Part shown: piece after piece, positions 1 to 7,793 of the stretch
How positions within the stretch are numbered: the stretch's first letter is position 1
Layout: each line of letters starts with the position of its first letter
The notes under the pieces: generated by a model
What the model saw: only the letters and a program-made list of their open reading frames with translations
Told to the model about the DNA's origin: nothing
Database searches by the model: none
NCBI RefSeq assembly: GCF_002723455.1
Contig: NZ_PDUS01000007.1
Coordinates: forward strand, 518 to 64,517
Length of the DNA stretch: 64,000 bases
DNA from: Pseudoalteromonas sp. 3D05
Lineage (GTDB): Bacteria > Pseudomonadota > Gammaproteobacteria > Enterobacterales > Alteromonadaceae
Reading direction: 5' to 3'
Made by a program: the position numbers and the translations under genes

Positions 1-16
1 GCTGATAGCTGATAGC

Positions 17-955
17 TTATGGTTTGTTCTTTAACTTTTTCTGTGTGCGCTTTTGTTCTGCTTTTTTAACATGTTTGCTGATCCATTTAGTCATTTTTGC
101 CATTAATGCTGGCGGGAAGTCGTGGCCCATACCGTTTACTATCTTTAATTTTGATTTGCGAATCTGTTGGGCGGTTTGCTTTCCGGCGGCGACTGGCATG
201 ACAGGGTCTAAACTGCCGTGTATAACGAGGGTGCGAACGTTTATTTTCGGCATTAAATGTTGCCGGCAATCACTAGCAGCAATGGCGGCGAGTTGACGGT
301 TAAAGCCTTGTGGGTTGTGTGCTCTATCTACTCCTAATGTGGCTTGTTTACGCAAAGCTTGTTCGTTTTGAGGGTACGCTGGACTGCCAATTAATTGATT
401 GAGCTTTATATTATAATGTATAGCACTATCACGACTAAATTGACGCGGACGGTGTTTTGCCAGCTGTAAAAATAGTTTTAAACTCGATGCAGAGAGTTTT
501 GGCTTGCCAGAACTCGACATAATGGAGGTTAAACTTAGAACCTTCTTTTTATTTTTTGCGGCAATCAATTGCGCAATCATTCCTCCCATTGATGCACCCA
601 CTAAATGTGCTTTTTTGATTTTTAATGCGGCCATTAATTCTAATACATCATTTGCCATATCATCTAACGTATATGGAATATGGGTTTTAATAGGTAAACG
701 TTTACTTAGCCAGATTTTAAATAGGTTAGGGCTACCAAATTGATCAAGTTGGCTTGAAAGCCCGGCATCGCGGTTATCAAAACGGATTACTCTAAAGCCT
801 TTAGCTACAAGGCCTAAATATAACTCATCAGGCCATACCGTGAGTTGCGCACCGAGACCCATAATTAAAATAATAACAGGAGCGGTTTTATTACCTGTAT
901 CTTGGTAATGTATAGTAATACCACTATGTGTTTTTATTGTAAGCATACTCGACAT
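17..955 (-). CDS. alpha/beta hydrolase
   Basis: A 312-residue alpha/beta-hydrolase-fold enzyme, substrate unknown. The nucleophile elbow GASMGG puts the catalytic serine near residue 122. An oxyanion-side stretch LIMGLGAQ (residues 30-37) lies after the first strands, the acid is probably in HGSLDPVMP, and the catalytic histidine is in GMGHDFPP near the C-terminus. The last ~16 residues are a very basic Lys-rich tail. There is no signal peptide, so it is probably cytoplasmic. A second in-frame ATG three codons downstream (946) is an equally possible start because neither has a strong ribosome-binding site. It is a lone gene, divergent from the lipoprotein at 1100. Fold assignment is certain; the reaction cannot be named. 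Confidence 0.85.
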   Translation of the reverse strand: MSSMLTIKTHSGITIHYQDTGNKTAPVIILIMGLGAQLTVWPDELYLGLVAKGFRVIRFDNRDAGLSSQLDQFGSPNLFKIWLSKRLPIKTHIPYTLDDMANDVLELMAALKIKKAHLVGASMGGMIAQLIAAKNKKKVLSLTSIMSSSGKPKLSASSLKLFLQLAKHRPRQFSRDSAIHYNIKLNQLIGSPAYPQNEQALRKQATLGVDRAHNPQGFNRQLAAIAASDCRQHLMPKINVRTLVIHGSLDPVMPVAAGKQTAQQIRKSKLKIVNGMGHDFPPALMAKMTKWISKHVKKAEQKRTQKKLKNKP

Positions 956-1099
956 TTAATATGTTCTGACTCTACGCTTTTTAGTATAGTCATATTAGCC
1001 CGAAGGGTCATCGCATCTATTATGAACTTTTATGGTCATAGCCTCGCTCATATGCTGAATATAGTTATACAGATCTCAAACACAAACGAAGGGAAATAT

Positions 1100-1777
1100 A
1101 TGTTTAGGTGGTTGTTTATTTTATTTTTTTTAACGGGTTGTACAATCCAAACAGCACCCACTAATCAAACGCGGCTAAGCAAAAGTTCGATTACACCGCC
1201 AGCGACATCGAACACGCTCAAAACAATAGGGGTCATTTCCATAATTGGCGATGCGCTACAGTGTGAACATACCGGCTTCACAGTATTTAGTAACGAGGAA
1301 CAACGCTATTTACTGCCAGCAGCATTAAATGAGCAGTTAGTGCAATATGCTGTGACCAAGTTTGCTACCGATGGTGTCGTGTTAAAGCCATTGAATCGGG
1401 AGACGCTATCTTTTATCAATGATGAAATAGGCGCATCTCAATTTACTAACATCAAGCTTAAAGAGCGCTTAGAAATTGATCTTTTATTAGTGCTTAGTGG
1501 TACGTTTGAATACCGTTCAAAAGATGGTTACTACGCTGAGGATAACGCACTCAATACTAACGCGAGAGGCGTTTTATACCAATTATCATCGGGTGAGCTG
1601 CTTTTAGAGGCTGAACATTACCAATATGACTTAAAAAAGCAGTTCAGTTGTACGTTAGACGCATTTCCTGACAATGATGCGCTTTATGAGTTAATCAAAA
1701 AAGCGGGAATAGAGTCTCAAGAAGTTGTGGTGAAAACGCTGATTCAATCGCTTTCACCAAAGCAAAGCCCTAATTAA
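1100..1777 (+). CDS. small lipoprotein of unknown function
   Basis: A 225-residue protein starting with a short hydrophobic signal and a lipobox ending in LTGC, so it is predicted to be a lipidated envelope protein. The start at 1100 is preferred because GAAGGG lies just upstream and the signal peptide begins here; the open frame continues upstream to 902 but that part overlaps the divergent hydrolase promoter and reads unlike protein. The mature part contains no domain I recognise. It has mixed alpha/beta character, with two cysteines in the mature chain that could pair. Downstream it runs into the palindromic element at 1779-1976, and the next gene is convergent. Function unknown. Confidence 0.7.
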   Translation: MFRWLFILFFLTGCTIQTAPTNQTRLSKSSITPPATSNTLKTIGVISIIGDALQCEHTGFTVFSNEEQRYLLPAALNEQLVQYAVTKFATDGVVLKPLNRETLSFINDEIGASQFTNIKLKERLEIDLLLVLSGTFEYRSKDGYYAEDNALNTNARGVLYQLSSGELLLEAEHYQYDLKKQFSCTLDAFPDNDALYELIKKAGIESQEVVVKTLIQSLSPKQSPN

Positions 1778-1778
1778 C

Positions 1779-1976
1779 TAACCTGAACTCTGGTTAAGAG
1801 ATGTACTAATATATTGATACTGAATCACAAATATATTTATTAGTCTCCAGCCGGAGACTTTTAGCGATAACAAGGCGAATTTACGCGTCAATAGCTAGCC
1901 TATTGCAAGTAAATTCAACGCAGTTAGCGTTGAAAGTAGCTGCTGGAGATAGATTTATTATCCAGAGTTCAGGTTA
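1779..1976. repeat. MITE-like inverted-repeat element (element A)
   Basis: A ~198-bp non-coding element bounded by a perfect 15-bp inverted repeat, TAACCTGAACTCTGG at 1779-1793 and its complement at 1962-1976. A second nested pair (CTCCAGC near 1845, GCTGGAG near 1942) lies inside, so the whole can fold into a long cruciform. The core (about 1863-1930) contains GATAACAAGGC and AACGCAGTTAGCG, which match the core of the element at 54707-54867 when that is reversed. It sits between two convergent genes. No transposase is present, so any mobility would be in trans. Confidence 0.7.
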
Positions 1977-1990
1977 ACTGGGCTTGTAAA

Positions 1991-3178
1991 CTAATGTTGC
2001 TGTGCGTATTGCTCCGCTTGTTTCCAAACGCGAAGCGTATTACCGCTTAAAATCTTTTTAATATCGGTGTCGCTGTAGCCTCTATCCATCAATCCTTGTA
2101 CTAGGTTCGGGTAAGTAGAAACATCTTTTAAGCCGATAGGAAGCGAGTCACCTACACCATCATAATCAGAGCCAATACCTACATAATCGATGCCAATTAA
2201 CTCAACAACGTGATCAATATGAGCAAGTACTTGCTCCAGGCTGGCAAAAGGGAATGGGTTTTTAGCGCGGTACATTGCATCAAAATCTTTGCTTAACTTA
2301 GTACCTTGCTTTTTTGCCGCGTCTTTTTTGTCATTTAATTGATCGTACCAATTACGCGAGCTTGAGGTAACAAAGCTTGAACCAAAGTTTATCTGAATAA
2401 CGCCGCCGTTTTCTTTCAGTGCTAATAACATCTTGTCATCCATATTGCGCTCAAAACCAGGGGTGTACTTACGCAATGATGAATGTGATGCAATAACAGG
2501 AGTTTTCGACAGCGCCATAACTTGGTAAAACGCATCATCAGATATATGTGATACATCAATCAACATGCCAATGTTATTCATCTCTTTTATTAGCTCTTTA
2601 CCAAATGGGCTTAAGCCTTTCCATTTACGGCGAATATCATACGATGAATCAGATATATGATTGCTTTGAGAGTGAGCTAGCGTGATATACCTTACACCAC
2701 GGTCAAAAAAGTGTTTTAGGTTTTTCATGTCACCTTCAATAGGTGAGCCGTTCTCCATGCCCATTGCGATTGATATTTTTTTGTCTCTAAACTGTTGTTC
2801 TATATCGCTTGTAGAGTCAGCAATAGCAAACTTGTCAGGGGCGCGCTGTGCAATCGCTTCCATCCCATCAATTAACTGGTTTGCTAATTGATAGCTTTTA
2901 CCTTTTCCTTCAAACTCTAAATGAGCAGGAATATAAATCGACATAAATGGGGCGTTTAAACCACCTTCAACCGCGCGTGGGTAGTCAAAGTCACCGCCCT
3001 CAGTGGCTTTAGTTACATCTGCCCATTTATCATGAATACGGTAAGGTACATCAATGTGGGTGTCGATTAAAATGGTATCGTGAGCAAGCTTGATTGCTTT
3101 ATCCGAAGGGGTAACTTGCGCAGCGTGTGCCCCTGCAACGGTGAGTGCGATGGCGCTAAGTGCTAGACGTAATTTCAT
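1991..3178 (-). CDS. membrane dipeptidase (peptidase family M19), exported
   Basis: A 395-residue zinc dipeptidase of the renal-dipeptidase family, which cleaves dipeptides in the periplasm. An N-terminal signal peptide ends near AHA-AQ (residue ~20). Metal-ligand motifs of M19 enzymes are visible: THIDVPYR near residue 41 (the H-x-D pair), MENGSPIEGD for the bridging glutamate, the LAHSQSNH segment, DVSHISDD and ASHSS for the later histidines, and GIGSDYDG near the C-terminus. The length is normal for the family. It is a single gene, convergent with the lipoprotein at 1100 and divergent from the barrel-like protein at 3372. The catalysed reaction is well supported; the physiological substrate is not. 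Confidence 0.9.
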   Translation of the reverse strand: MKLRLALSAIALTVAGAHAAQVTPSDKAIKLAHDTILIDTHIDVPYRIHDKWADVTKATEGGDFDYPRAVEGGLNAPFMSIYIPAHLEFEGKGKSYQLANQLIDGMEAIAQRAPDKFAIADSTSDIEQQFRDKKISIAMGMENGSPIEGDMKNLKHFFDRGVRYITLAHSQSNHISDSSYDIRRKWKGLSPFGKELIKEMNNIGMLIDVSHISDDAFYQVMALSKTPVIASHSSLRKYTPGFERNMDDKMLLALKENGGVIQINFGSSFVTSSSRNWYDQLNDKKDAAKKQGTKLSKDFDAMYRAKNPFPFASLEQVLAHIDHVVELIGIDYVGIGSDYDGVGDSLPIGLKDVSTYPNLVQGLMDRGYSDTDIKKILSGNTLRVWKQAEQYAQQH

Positions 3179-3371
3179 GTTCTTACCTGTTTTATTATAA
3201 TAATGCTAATGATTGTAACAACAATCGATTCGTCCTGCCTACTATCCGTTTATCCTCTTTTTTAGCCATTAATCACTTATTACCCTTAGGTATCAAGCGT
3301 AATCGTTATAGTCCTAGCCAACAAAGACTCAGTATACATCTAAGGCGTACTGCAATTTAAGGGGTATCACT

Positions 3372-4016
3372 ATGCAATTTACTATCAACAATAAGCAGTG
3401 CAAACTATCTTTAAAACCAACCTTAGCAGTATTATTACTGGGATTGTCATCAATTAGTTACGCCAATGAAACAGATGATAAAACCGATTTAGTGCTTAAA
3501 TTCCATGAGGGTTTCTCTGTTGACTTTCAAACAGCCAAAATAAAAGACGTGTTTGATGGTAACGGTGTTGGTATTAATTACCAAGCTTCATTGAGCGAGC
3601 TTTCAGAAGACCAGCTTAATGGTAAGGTTGATCTTTATGGGCGTTTGCAGCACCAAATAAATGAAGAGGGCAGTAAATCTAATTTAACTCAAACCGAAAT
3701 CACCTTAGGGGTTAATTGGGCATATTCAGATAAGACACATTTTTATATCGAAAGTGCATTAATGAAGCAGCAACTTGAAGTTAATAATCGCGTTGGTTCT
3801 CAAACATTTAATATTACGCGTCTCGGTGGCAAATATAATTTTTATAAGGATTTTGTGGTGAATGCGGCTCTAGAGCATCGTGATGCGTTAAAAAACGAGA
3901 CCGGGTATAAGTTGGCACTTGAGACAACCAAGGCAAAATATGCTTTATTTAGCGCGGGTTACCTAAGTGTAGGTAATAATCAATCAATGTTTTTTACTTT
4001 AATATCAAAGTTTTGA
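3372..4016 (+). CDS. small outer-membrane beta-barrel-like protein
   Basis: A 214-residue exported protein. A signal peptide covers about residues 1-31 and ends in SYA-NE. The mature sequence alternates polar and hydrophobic residues in strand-sized stretches (for example LYGRLQHQI, HFYIESALM, KYALFSAGYL) and the last residue is phenylalanine, the usual C-terminal signal of outer-membrane barrels. At this size it would be an eight-strand barrel. I do not recognise a named family. It has its own upstream region of ~190 bp and lies 56 bp before the sensor kinase gene in the same direction, so the two could be co-transcribed. Confidence 0.6.
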   Translation: MQFTINNKQCKLSLKPTLAVLLLGLSSISYANETDDKTDLVLKFHEGFSVDFQTAKIKDVFDGNGVGINYQASLSELSEDQLNGKVDLYGRLQHQINEEGSKSNLTQTEITLGVNWAYSDKTHFYIESALMKQQLEVNNRVGSQTFNITRLGGKYNFYKDFVVNAALEHRDALKNETGYKLALETTKAKYALFSAGYLSVGNNQSMFFTLISKF

Positions 4017-4036
4017 GTAGCAAACTAACATAGCTT

Positions 4037-4072
4037 GGGTACAATGCTGTGTATTATCAAAGGAGTGTACCC
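4037..4072 (+). promoter_or_regulatory. inverted repeat enclosing the ribosome-binding site of the sensor kinase gene
   Basis: GGGTACA at 4037-4043 and TGTACCC at 4066-4072 form a perfect 7-bp inverted repeat whose right arm touches the ATG at 4073. The loop of 22 nt contains the Shine-Dalgarno AGGAG (4061-4065). It could be an RNA hairpin controlling translation or a DNA operator. The sequence is plain; the role is inference. Confidence 0.35.
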
Positions 4073-5131
4073 ATGCGAACTTATTGGCTTTGTCAGTTTT
4101 TAGTTTTTATTAGTATTGTGCTTATAAACTATGGTTTAGGAGTTGCGTTATTAAATACGTCAATTGAGCACCATGCTAATTTGCTTTTAAGGACTATCTC
4201 GCATGCATCTGTATTTGTTTTATTGACACATTTTATCCTTTACACCCTAGGTAACAGGCTATGTGGTAAGTTAAAAATAGCCCGACTCAATATTTTTTTG
4301 CTAAGTGCATTGTCTATTTTGTTAGCGCTAATGCAGACGCTGAATGTGATTTATTTTACGCCTTTCATTTTACCTGAGAGCGCGTCGAGTATGAGCATAC
4401 AAATGTATGGAGAAACAGCCGTAGATTTAAATGAGAAACAGTTTACCGGAATAATCTCAAGCTTTTTAAATGCATTAGTAATGAGTTTAATATGGAGTGG
4501 TTGTTACTTAGCTGTTGTATCGCGAAGAGAGAAAAAGCTTATTATGAGCCAGCTGAAAGAGCAGCAACTTGAAAGCCTTAAAAACCAAATAAACCCTCAT
4601 TTTTTATTCAATACTTTAAATACAATTCGCGGCATGATTTACCAAGATCAAGATAAAGCTGCTGATATTGTTACTCAGCTTTCGGAGTTATTTAGATATA
4701 ACCTCACCACAGACTTACAAACCCACGTCAACTTTGATCAAGAGTGGAAGGTATGTGAACATTATTTAGCGATTGAAAAAGTAAGGTTTGGTAAACGGCT
4801 ACACGTTTCAATGCAGTGTGATGACGCGTTAAAAAAAGTCGTATTACCGAGTATGGCTTTATTAACTTTAATTGAAAACGCTACAAAGCATGGCATTGCT
4901 CATTTAAAAGAGGGTGGAGCAATAAAAGTAAATGTAGTGAGAACAGGGGAAACTGTCACGATTACAGTGAGTAACCCTTTTGATGAAACGAAACTTAAGT
5001 CCGGCACCAAATTAGGATTACAGAATATTCAATCAAGACTTGAACTAATGTTTGCGCAACGAGGTAAATTACTCATTCAAAAACAGAGCGGTCAGTTTAA
5101 TGCAACTTTGGAGGTGCCCTATGCTGCATAA
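4073..5131 (+). CDS. sensor histidine kinase, LytS/YehU type
   Basis: A 352-residue membrane kinase of the LytS (His_kinase PF06580) class that phosphorylates its cognate LytTR regulator. About four hydrophobic segments fill the first ~150 residues, followed by a short coiled stretch (MSQLKEQQLESLKNQ). The phosphoacceptor motif NPHFLFNTLN has the catalytic histidine. The ATPase domain shows LTLIENATKHG as N-box and GLQNIQSRL as the glycine box. The start at 4073 follows AGGAG at 4061-4065; an upstream in-frame ATG at 4049 lacks one. The stop overlaps the regulator start by 11 bp, so the two are translationally coupled. The signal sensed is unknown. Confidence 0.9.
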   Translation: MRTYWLCQFLVFISIVLINYGLGVALLNTSIEHHANLLLRTISHASVFVLLTHFILYTLGNRLCGKLKIARLNIFLLSALSILLALMQTLNVIYFTPFILPESASSMSIQMYGETAVDLNEKQFTGIISSFLNALVMSLIWSGCYLAVVSRREKKLIMSQLKEQQLESLKNQINPHFLFNTLNTIRGMIYQDQDKAADIVTQLSELFRYNLTTDLQTHVNFDQEWKVCEHYLAIEKVRFGKRLHVSMQCDDALKKVVLPSMALLTLIENATKHGIAHLKEGGAIKVNVVRTGETVTITVSNPFDETKLKSGTKLGLQNIQSRLELMFAQRGKLLIQKQSGQFNATLEVPYAA

Positions 5132-5852
5132 TAAGCCAACCATAACAGCATTAATTGTTGATGATGAGCTCCTTGCTCGAAATGAGTTAGCTCGGTTATT
5201 AAAGCCTTATAAGCACATAGATATAATTGATGAGGCTGAAAATATTAGCCATGCCAATGAATTAATAAAAAAGCATAAGCCTGATGTTGTTTTTCTTGAT
5301 ATTGAAATGCCGGGCGGCACAGGTATTGAGCTTGCAGAGCAGCTTGCAGGTGAGACACCTATTATATTTTGCACAGCCTACAACGAGTTTGCTGTAGATG
5401 CCTTTAGTCTTAATGCCGTTGACTATTTACTAAAGCCCATTGTAAAAGAGCGTTTAGAAGGCACCTTAGAAAAGCTGGAAGGGCAACTGACACAGCGCCC
5501 TGTTAGTTACTTAGATGATAACTTTAAATTGATGGTTAAATTTTCTGAGAACATGAAAATTATCAAATTGGCAGATATTTTAAGGTTTGAAAGTATTGGT
5601 AATCATGCGGCGATCTATACTGCTTTCGGGAAGGCCTATATTCATAGCTCTTTAACTAAAATTGAAGCTCGCTTAAATCCAGATTACTTTTTACGAGCTA
5701 GCCGCAGTGACATAATACGACTAGACGCGATAATAGAACTCGAAGAAACTATTAACTATGGGCTATTAGCAAAGCTCAGTAATGGTGCGCAAGTTGAAAT
5801 ATCTCGTCGTCAAGCAAGTAAATTAAAGCAACAATTAAGCTTTAATTTATAG
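5121..5852 (+). CDS. LytTR-family response regulator
   Basis: A 243-residue two-domain regulator. The receiver domain (residues 1-~120) has the acidic pair VDDE, the phosphorylation site in VVFLDIEMPGG, the threonine-region FCTAYNEFA and the conserved lysine in YLLKPI. The C-terminal ~100 residues form a LytTR DNA-binding domain (ILRFESIGNHAAIYTA, FLRASRSDIIRLD, VEISRRQASKLKQ). The start at 5121 has GGAGG 6 nt upstream and lies inside the kinase gene. The stop codon TAG (5850-5852) directly abuts the stop of the convergent yheU gene. It probably autoregulates or controls envelope genes; targets are unknown. Confidence 0.92.
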   Translation: MLHNKPTITALIVDDELLARNELARLLKPYKHIDIIDEAENISHANELIKKHKPDVVFLDIEMPGGTGIELAEQLAGETPIIFCTAYNEFAVDAFSLNAVDYLLKPIVKERLEGTLEKLEGQLTQRPVSYLDDNFKLMVKFSENMKIIKLADILRFESIGNHAAIYTAFGKAYIHSSLTKIEARLNPDYFLRASRSDIIRLDAIIELEETINYGLLAKLSNGAQVEISRRQASKLKQQLSFNL

Positions 5853-6101
5853 TTATTGCTGCTGATGTTGCTCTTCACTTTGCATGGCTTTGAACTCGTT
5901 TTTTGAAATAATGGTGACCGACTCGTGCAGCTCAGAGAAAAATACCATGGCTTCACCATTTTTTAGCTGCTGATTGACTTGCGCTACTTTACTTTCAATA
6001 CTTAATTCTTGCTCACCGTAATCGGTGCCTTCGCGTAAAACGTAACTTTCAATTAAGTTATAAAGTGTATCTTTATCGAGTTGCTGGTGTGGAATGATCA
6101 T
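5853..6101 (-). CDS. yheU: YheU family protein (UPF0270)
   Basis: An 82-residue conserved gammaproteobacterial protein starting with [18 protein letters not shown] and carrying the family segment [12 protein letters not shown], which is characteristic of UPF0270/YheU. The last residues are Gln-rich. Its molecular function is unknown. The gene overlaps the end of yheT by 4 bp, keeping the yheT-yheU order seen in Escherichia coli, so the two are one transcription unit. Its stop codon touches that of the convergent response regulator. Confidence 0.9.
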   Translation of the reverse strand: MIIPHQQLDKDTLYNLIESYVLREGTDYGEQELSIESKVAQVNQQLKNGEAMVFFSELHESVTIISKNEFKAMQSEEQHQQQ

Positions 6102-7078
6102 AGTGGCCCTTTTATAACGACTTGATTAAAGTACTCAGGAACTATTTTTTCTAACCAAAAAATAGGCTTAAAGGGGTTTTTACCTGATATAAAACCTACA
6201 TGCCCCCCTTTTTCAGAGATGCGTAGCGTAACATGCTCGCTCACATCTTGCCTACTCGGAACCGCTTTAATCGACAGCATTGGATCATCCTTAGCATGTA
6301 CAACCAAGGTTGGGGTCGCAATGTGTTTTAAATACGGCATTGCGCTGGCTTGTTGGTAATAATCTTCCGCGTCTTTAAAACCATGCAAAGGGGCGGTGAG
6401 TTTATTATCAAACTGCCATAAATCATCAATCTCCATCAACTGCTCGGGGGTTAATTCGATTTGTTGTTTAATTTGCGGCAGTTTGCGACGCATTGATTTT
6501 TTCATCCGGTCGAGTAAATATTTTTGATAAATTTTACCTAAGCTTTTACGAATAACTTGGCACGATGGTGATAAATCATAAGGGGCAGACACTACCGCTG
6601 CGCCGTCAAGTAAACAGTCAGCGCCTTGTTCGCCTACGTACTTAGCGAGTACATTCCCCCCTAATGAAAAGCCAACCGCAACCATAGGACGGTTTGGAAA
6701 CTGTTGTTTAAGTTGTTTAACAAAGAAATCAAGGTCGCCTGTTTCGCCGCTATGATAAGCGCGGGGCAGTTTATTAGCCTGTGTTGAACAATTGCGAAAA
6801 TGCATTAGTACTACTTGATAGCCTTGCTTTTTTAATGCTTTCATCATGCCTTTGGCATAAAAGCTATTAATGTTGCCTTCAAGGCCATGCAGTACGATAG
6901 CAAGCGGAGCATCATCGTTTTTAGGTAACGACCACGCAAGCTCTAAAAAATCGCCATCAGGAGTATCAAGTAGCTCTAATTGGTAACGCGTATTATGAAA
7001 AGGGCGAAAGAAACGCGGTATGATAGTTTGCACATGACGGTTTCGCATCCACCATGCAGGATTAAAATGAGAAAGCAT
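6098..7078 (-). CDS. yheT: YheT-type alpha/beta hydrolase
   Basis: A 326-residue hydrolase of the YheT (AB-hydrolase, COG0429) family. It starts with the family signature [21 protein letters not shown]. The oxyanion region is [16 protein letters not shown], the nucleophile elbow is [13 protein letters not shown], and the aspartate and histidine are in HAKDDPML and [11 protein letters not shown]. No signal peptide. In Escherichia coli yheS, yheT and yheU are adjacent; here the TIGR02444 gene and a small DUF3149 gene lie between yheS and yheT. The substrate is not established for the family. Confidence 0.92.
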   Translation of the reverse strand: MLSHFNPAWWMRNRHVQTIIPRFFRPFHNTRYQLELLDTPDGDFLELAWSLPKNDDAPLAIVLHGLEGNINSFYAKGMMKALKKQGYQVVLMHFRNCSTQANKLPRAYHSGETGDLDFFVKQLKQQFPNRPMVAVGFSLGGNVLAKYVGEQGADCLLDGAAVVSAPYDLSPSCQVIRKSLGKIYQKYLLDRMKKSMRRKLPQIKQQIELTPEQLMEIDDLWQFDNKLTAPLHGFKDAEDYYQQASAMPYLKHIATPTLVVHAKDDPMLSIKAVPSRQDVSEHVTLRISEKGGHVGFISGKNPFKPIFWLEKIVPEYFNQVVIKGPL

Positions 7079-7158
7079 TTTTGGTAACTGTTCAGCTAAT
7101 CGAGGGATTAGTGTAACAAATTTTTCACTCGTATAGCCAAGGTAATGAGGTAAATAAA

Positions 7159-7190
7159 AAGCCCCTAATCAACTAGGTTGATAGGGGCTT
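7159..7190 (-). terminator. intrinsic terminator of the DUF3149 gene
   Basis: Read on the minus strand, a 9-bp perfect stem AAGCCCCTA/TAGGGGCTT with a loop of 14 nt that can partly extend the stem is followed by a run of T residues. It lies 13 bp after the stop of the small gene at 7203-7349 and separates it from yheT. Confidence 0.85.
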
Positions 7191-7202
7191 TGCGCGTCGT
7201 GC

Positions 7203-7349
7203 TTAATGCTGTTCGTTAATATCTGCATCGTGTACTTTTTTCATGAAAAAATACACAAAGAAAAGGCATAAACTAACAACGACTCCTAGAAAACCAAATG
7301 ATAAAAATAATACTGGGTCGCTAAAAAAATCTCTAAAGAATACGTCCAT
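7203..7349 (-). CDS. DUF3149 small inner-membrane protein
   Basis: A 48-residue protein. The start ATG at 7349 is preceded by a perfect AGGAGG at 7 nt. The product begins MDVFFRDFFSDPVLFLSF, matching the conserved N-terminal pattern of DUF3149 proteins (an aromatic/Asp motif ending in FSDPV before the membrane segment). One transmembrane helix spans about residues 13-36, followed by a charged C-terminus KKVHDADINEQH, so the C-terminus is probably cytoplasmic. It is a single-gene unit with its own terminator (7159-7190) and a promoter with a -10 TATGAT and two FNR-type boxes upstream. The function of DUF3149 is unknown; context suggests a role in low-oxygen respiration. Confidence 0.85.
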   Translation of the reverse strand: MDVFFRDFFSDPVLFLSFGFLGVVVSLCLFFVYFFMKKVHDADINEQH

Positions 7350-7375
7350 AATTGCCTCCTGATGTCTATGGGGTA

Positions 7376-7381
7376 ATCATA
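7376..7381 (-). promoter_or_regulatory. -10 element of the DUF3149 promoter
   Basis: On the minus strand TATGAT reads from 7381 to 7376. The predicted start of transcription is near 7369, about 20 bp before the ribosome-binding site. The FNR-type box centred at 7410.5 is then at -41.5, the exact class II activator position. Confidence 0.6.
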
Positions 7382-7403
7382 GGTCTATTTTTGCGGCTTT
7401 GAA

Positions 7404-7417
7404 CTGATCCAGATCAA
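7404..7417 (-). promoter_or_regulatory. FNR/ANR-type box (proximal)
   Basis: CTGATCCAGATCAA on the plus strand matches the FNR consensus TTGAT-N4-ATCAA at 9 of 10 conserved positions. Its centre lies 41-42 bp upstream of the predicted start of transcription of the DUF3149 gene. FNR-family proteins activate transcription under low oxygen from this position. Confidence 0.7.
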
Positions 7418-7453
7418 GCTATTTTCCTGATTATTAAAAGAGCCGTAAAGAAG

Positions 7454-7467
7454 TTGATTTGGATCAA
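7454..7467 (-). promoter_or_regulatory. FNR/ANR-type box (distal)
   Basis: TTGATTTGGATCAA matches the FNR consensus TTGAT-N4-ATCAA at all ten conserved positions. Its centre is exactly 50 bp upstream of the proximal box, about five helical turns, so both dimers would sit on the same DNA face. No other gene start is close enough to claim it. Confidence 0.75.
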
Positions 7468-7718
7468 ATAGGTTGGCTAGAGCATAGCGAAACCCAACGA
7501 GAATTAATGATAAAAAGCAGTTTCAAGGTAATGAATTACTGTAGGTGGTTATTTATCGCGATAACTTTTATTGTAAGTTTGCTGAGCTAAATCACGGCTT
7601 TGTTTTCCTCTAAAGCGCAGCGCCTCTTAGCCTCTTTGTGAATAAGTCATTTAAAGATCTTTTTGCACAAAGAGAAGAGCATGAGAAGTAAATGAGTGAA
7701 TACAAAATTTAATTACTC

Positions 7719-7783
7719 GTAGGAAATGGCTTTAGCCATAAATTATGTCGTTATTAAAGTTAACGCGCTAAAGCACGACCTAC
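7719..7783. repeat. imperfect palindromic repeat (REP-like)
   Basis: GTAGG-aaa-TGGCTTTAGCcat at 7719-7739 is repeated in inverted orientation as GTAGGtcgTGCTTTAGCgcg (complement of 7764-7783). The two half-units share GTAGG and GCTTTAGC. It is a 65-bp hairpin-forming element just after the TIGR02444 gene. Apart from this and the FNR boxes, I see no gene in 7350-7793. Confidence 0.55.
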
Positions 7784-7793
7784 ATGAGAGCTT

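Noticed and set aside
1..18. GCTGATA repeated at the left window edge
   Set aside because: Only about two and a half copies are visible and the context is cut off.
902..1099. 66-codon N-terminal extension of the lipoprotein at 1100
   Set aside because: Overlaps the divergent hydrolase gene, and the lipoprotein signal peptide and ribosome-binding site are at 1100.
3190..3215. Fur-box-like AT-rich stretch upstream of the dipeptidase
   Set aside because: Resembles the consensus only loosely, and neither neighbour is an iron gene.
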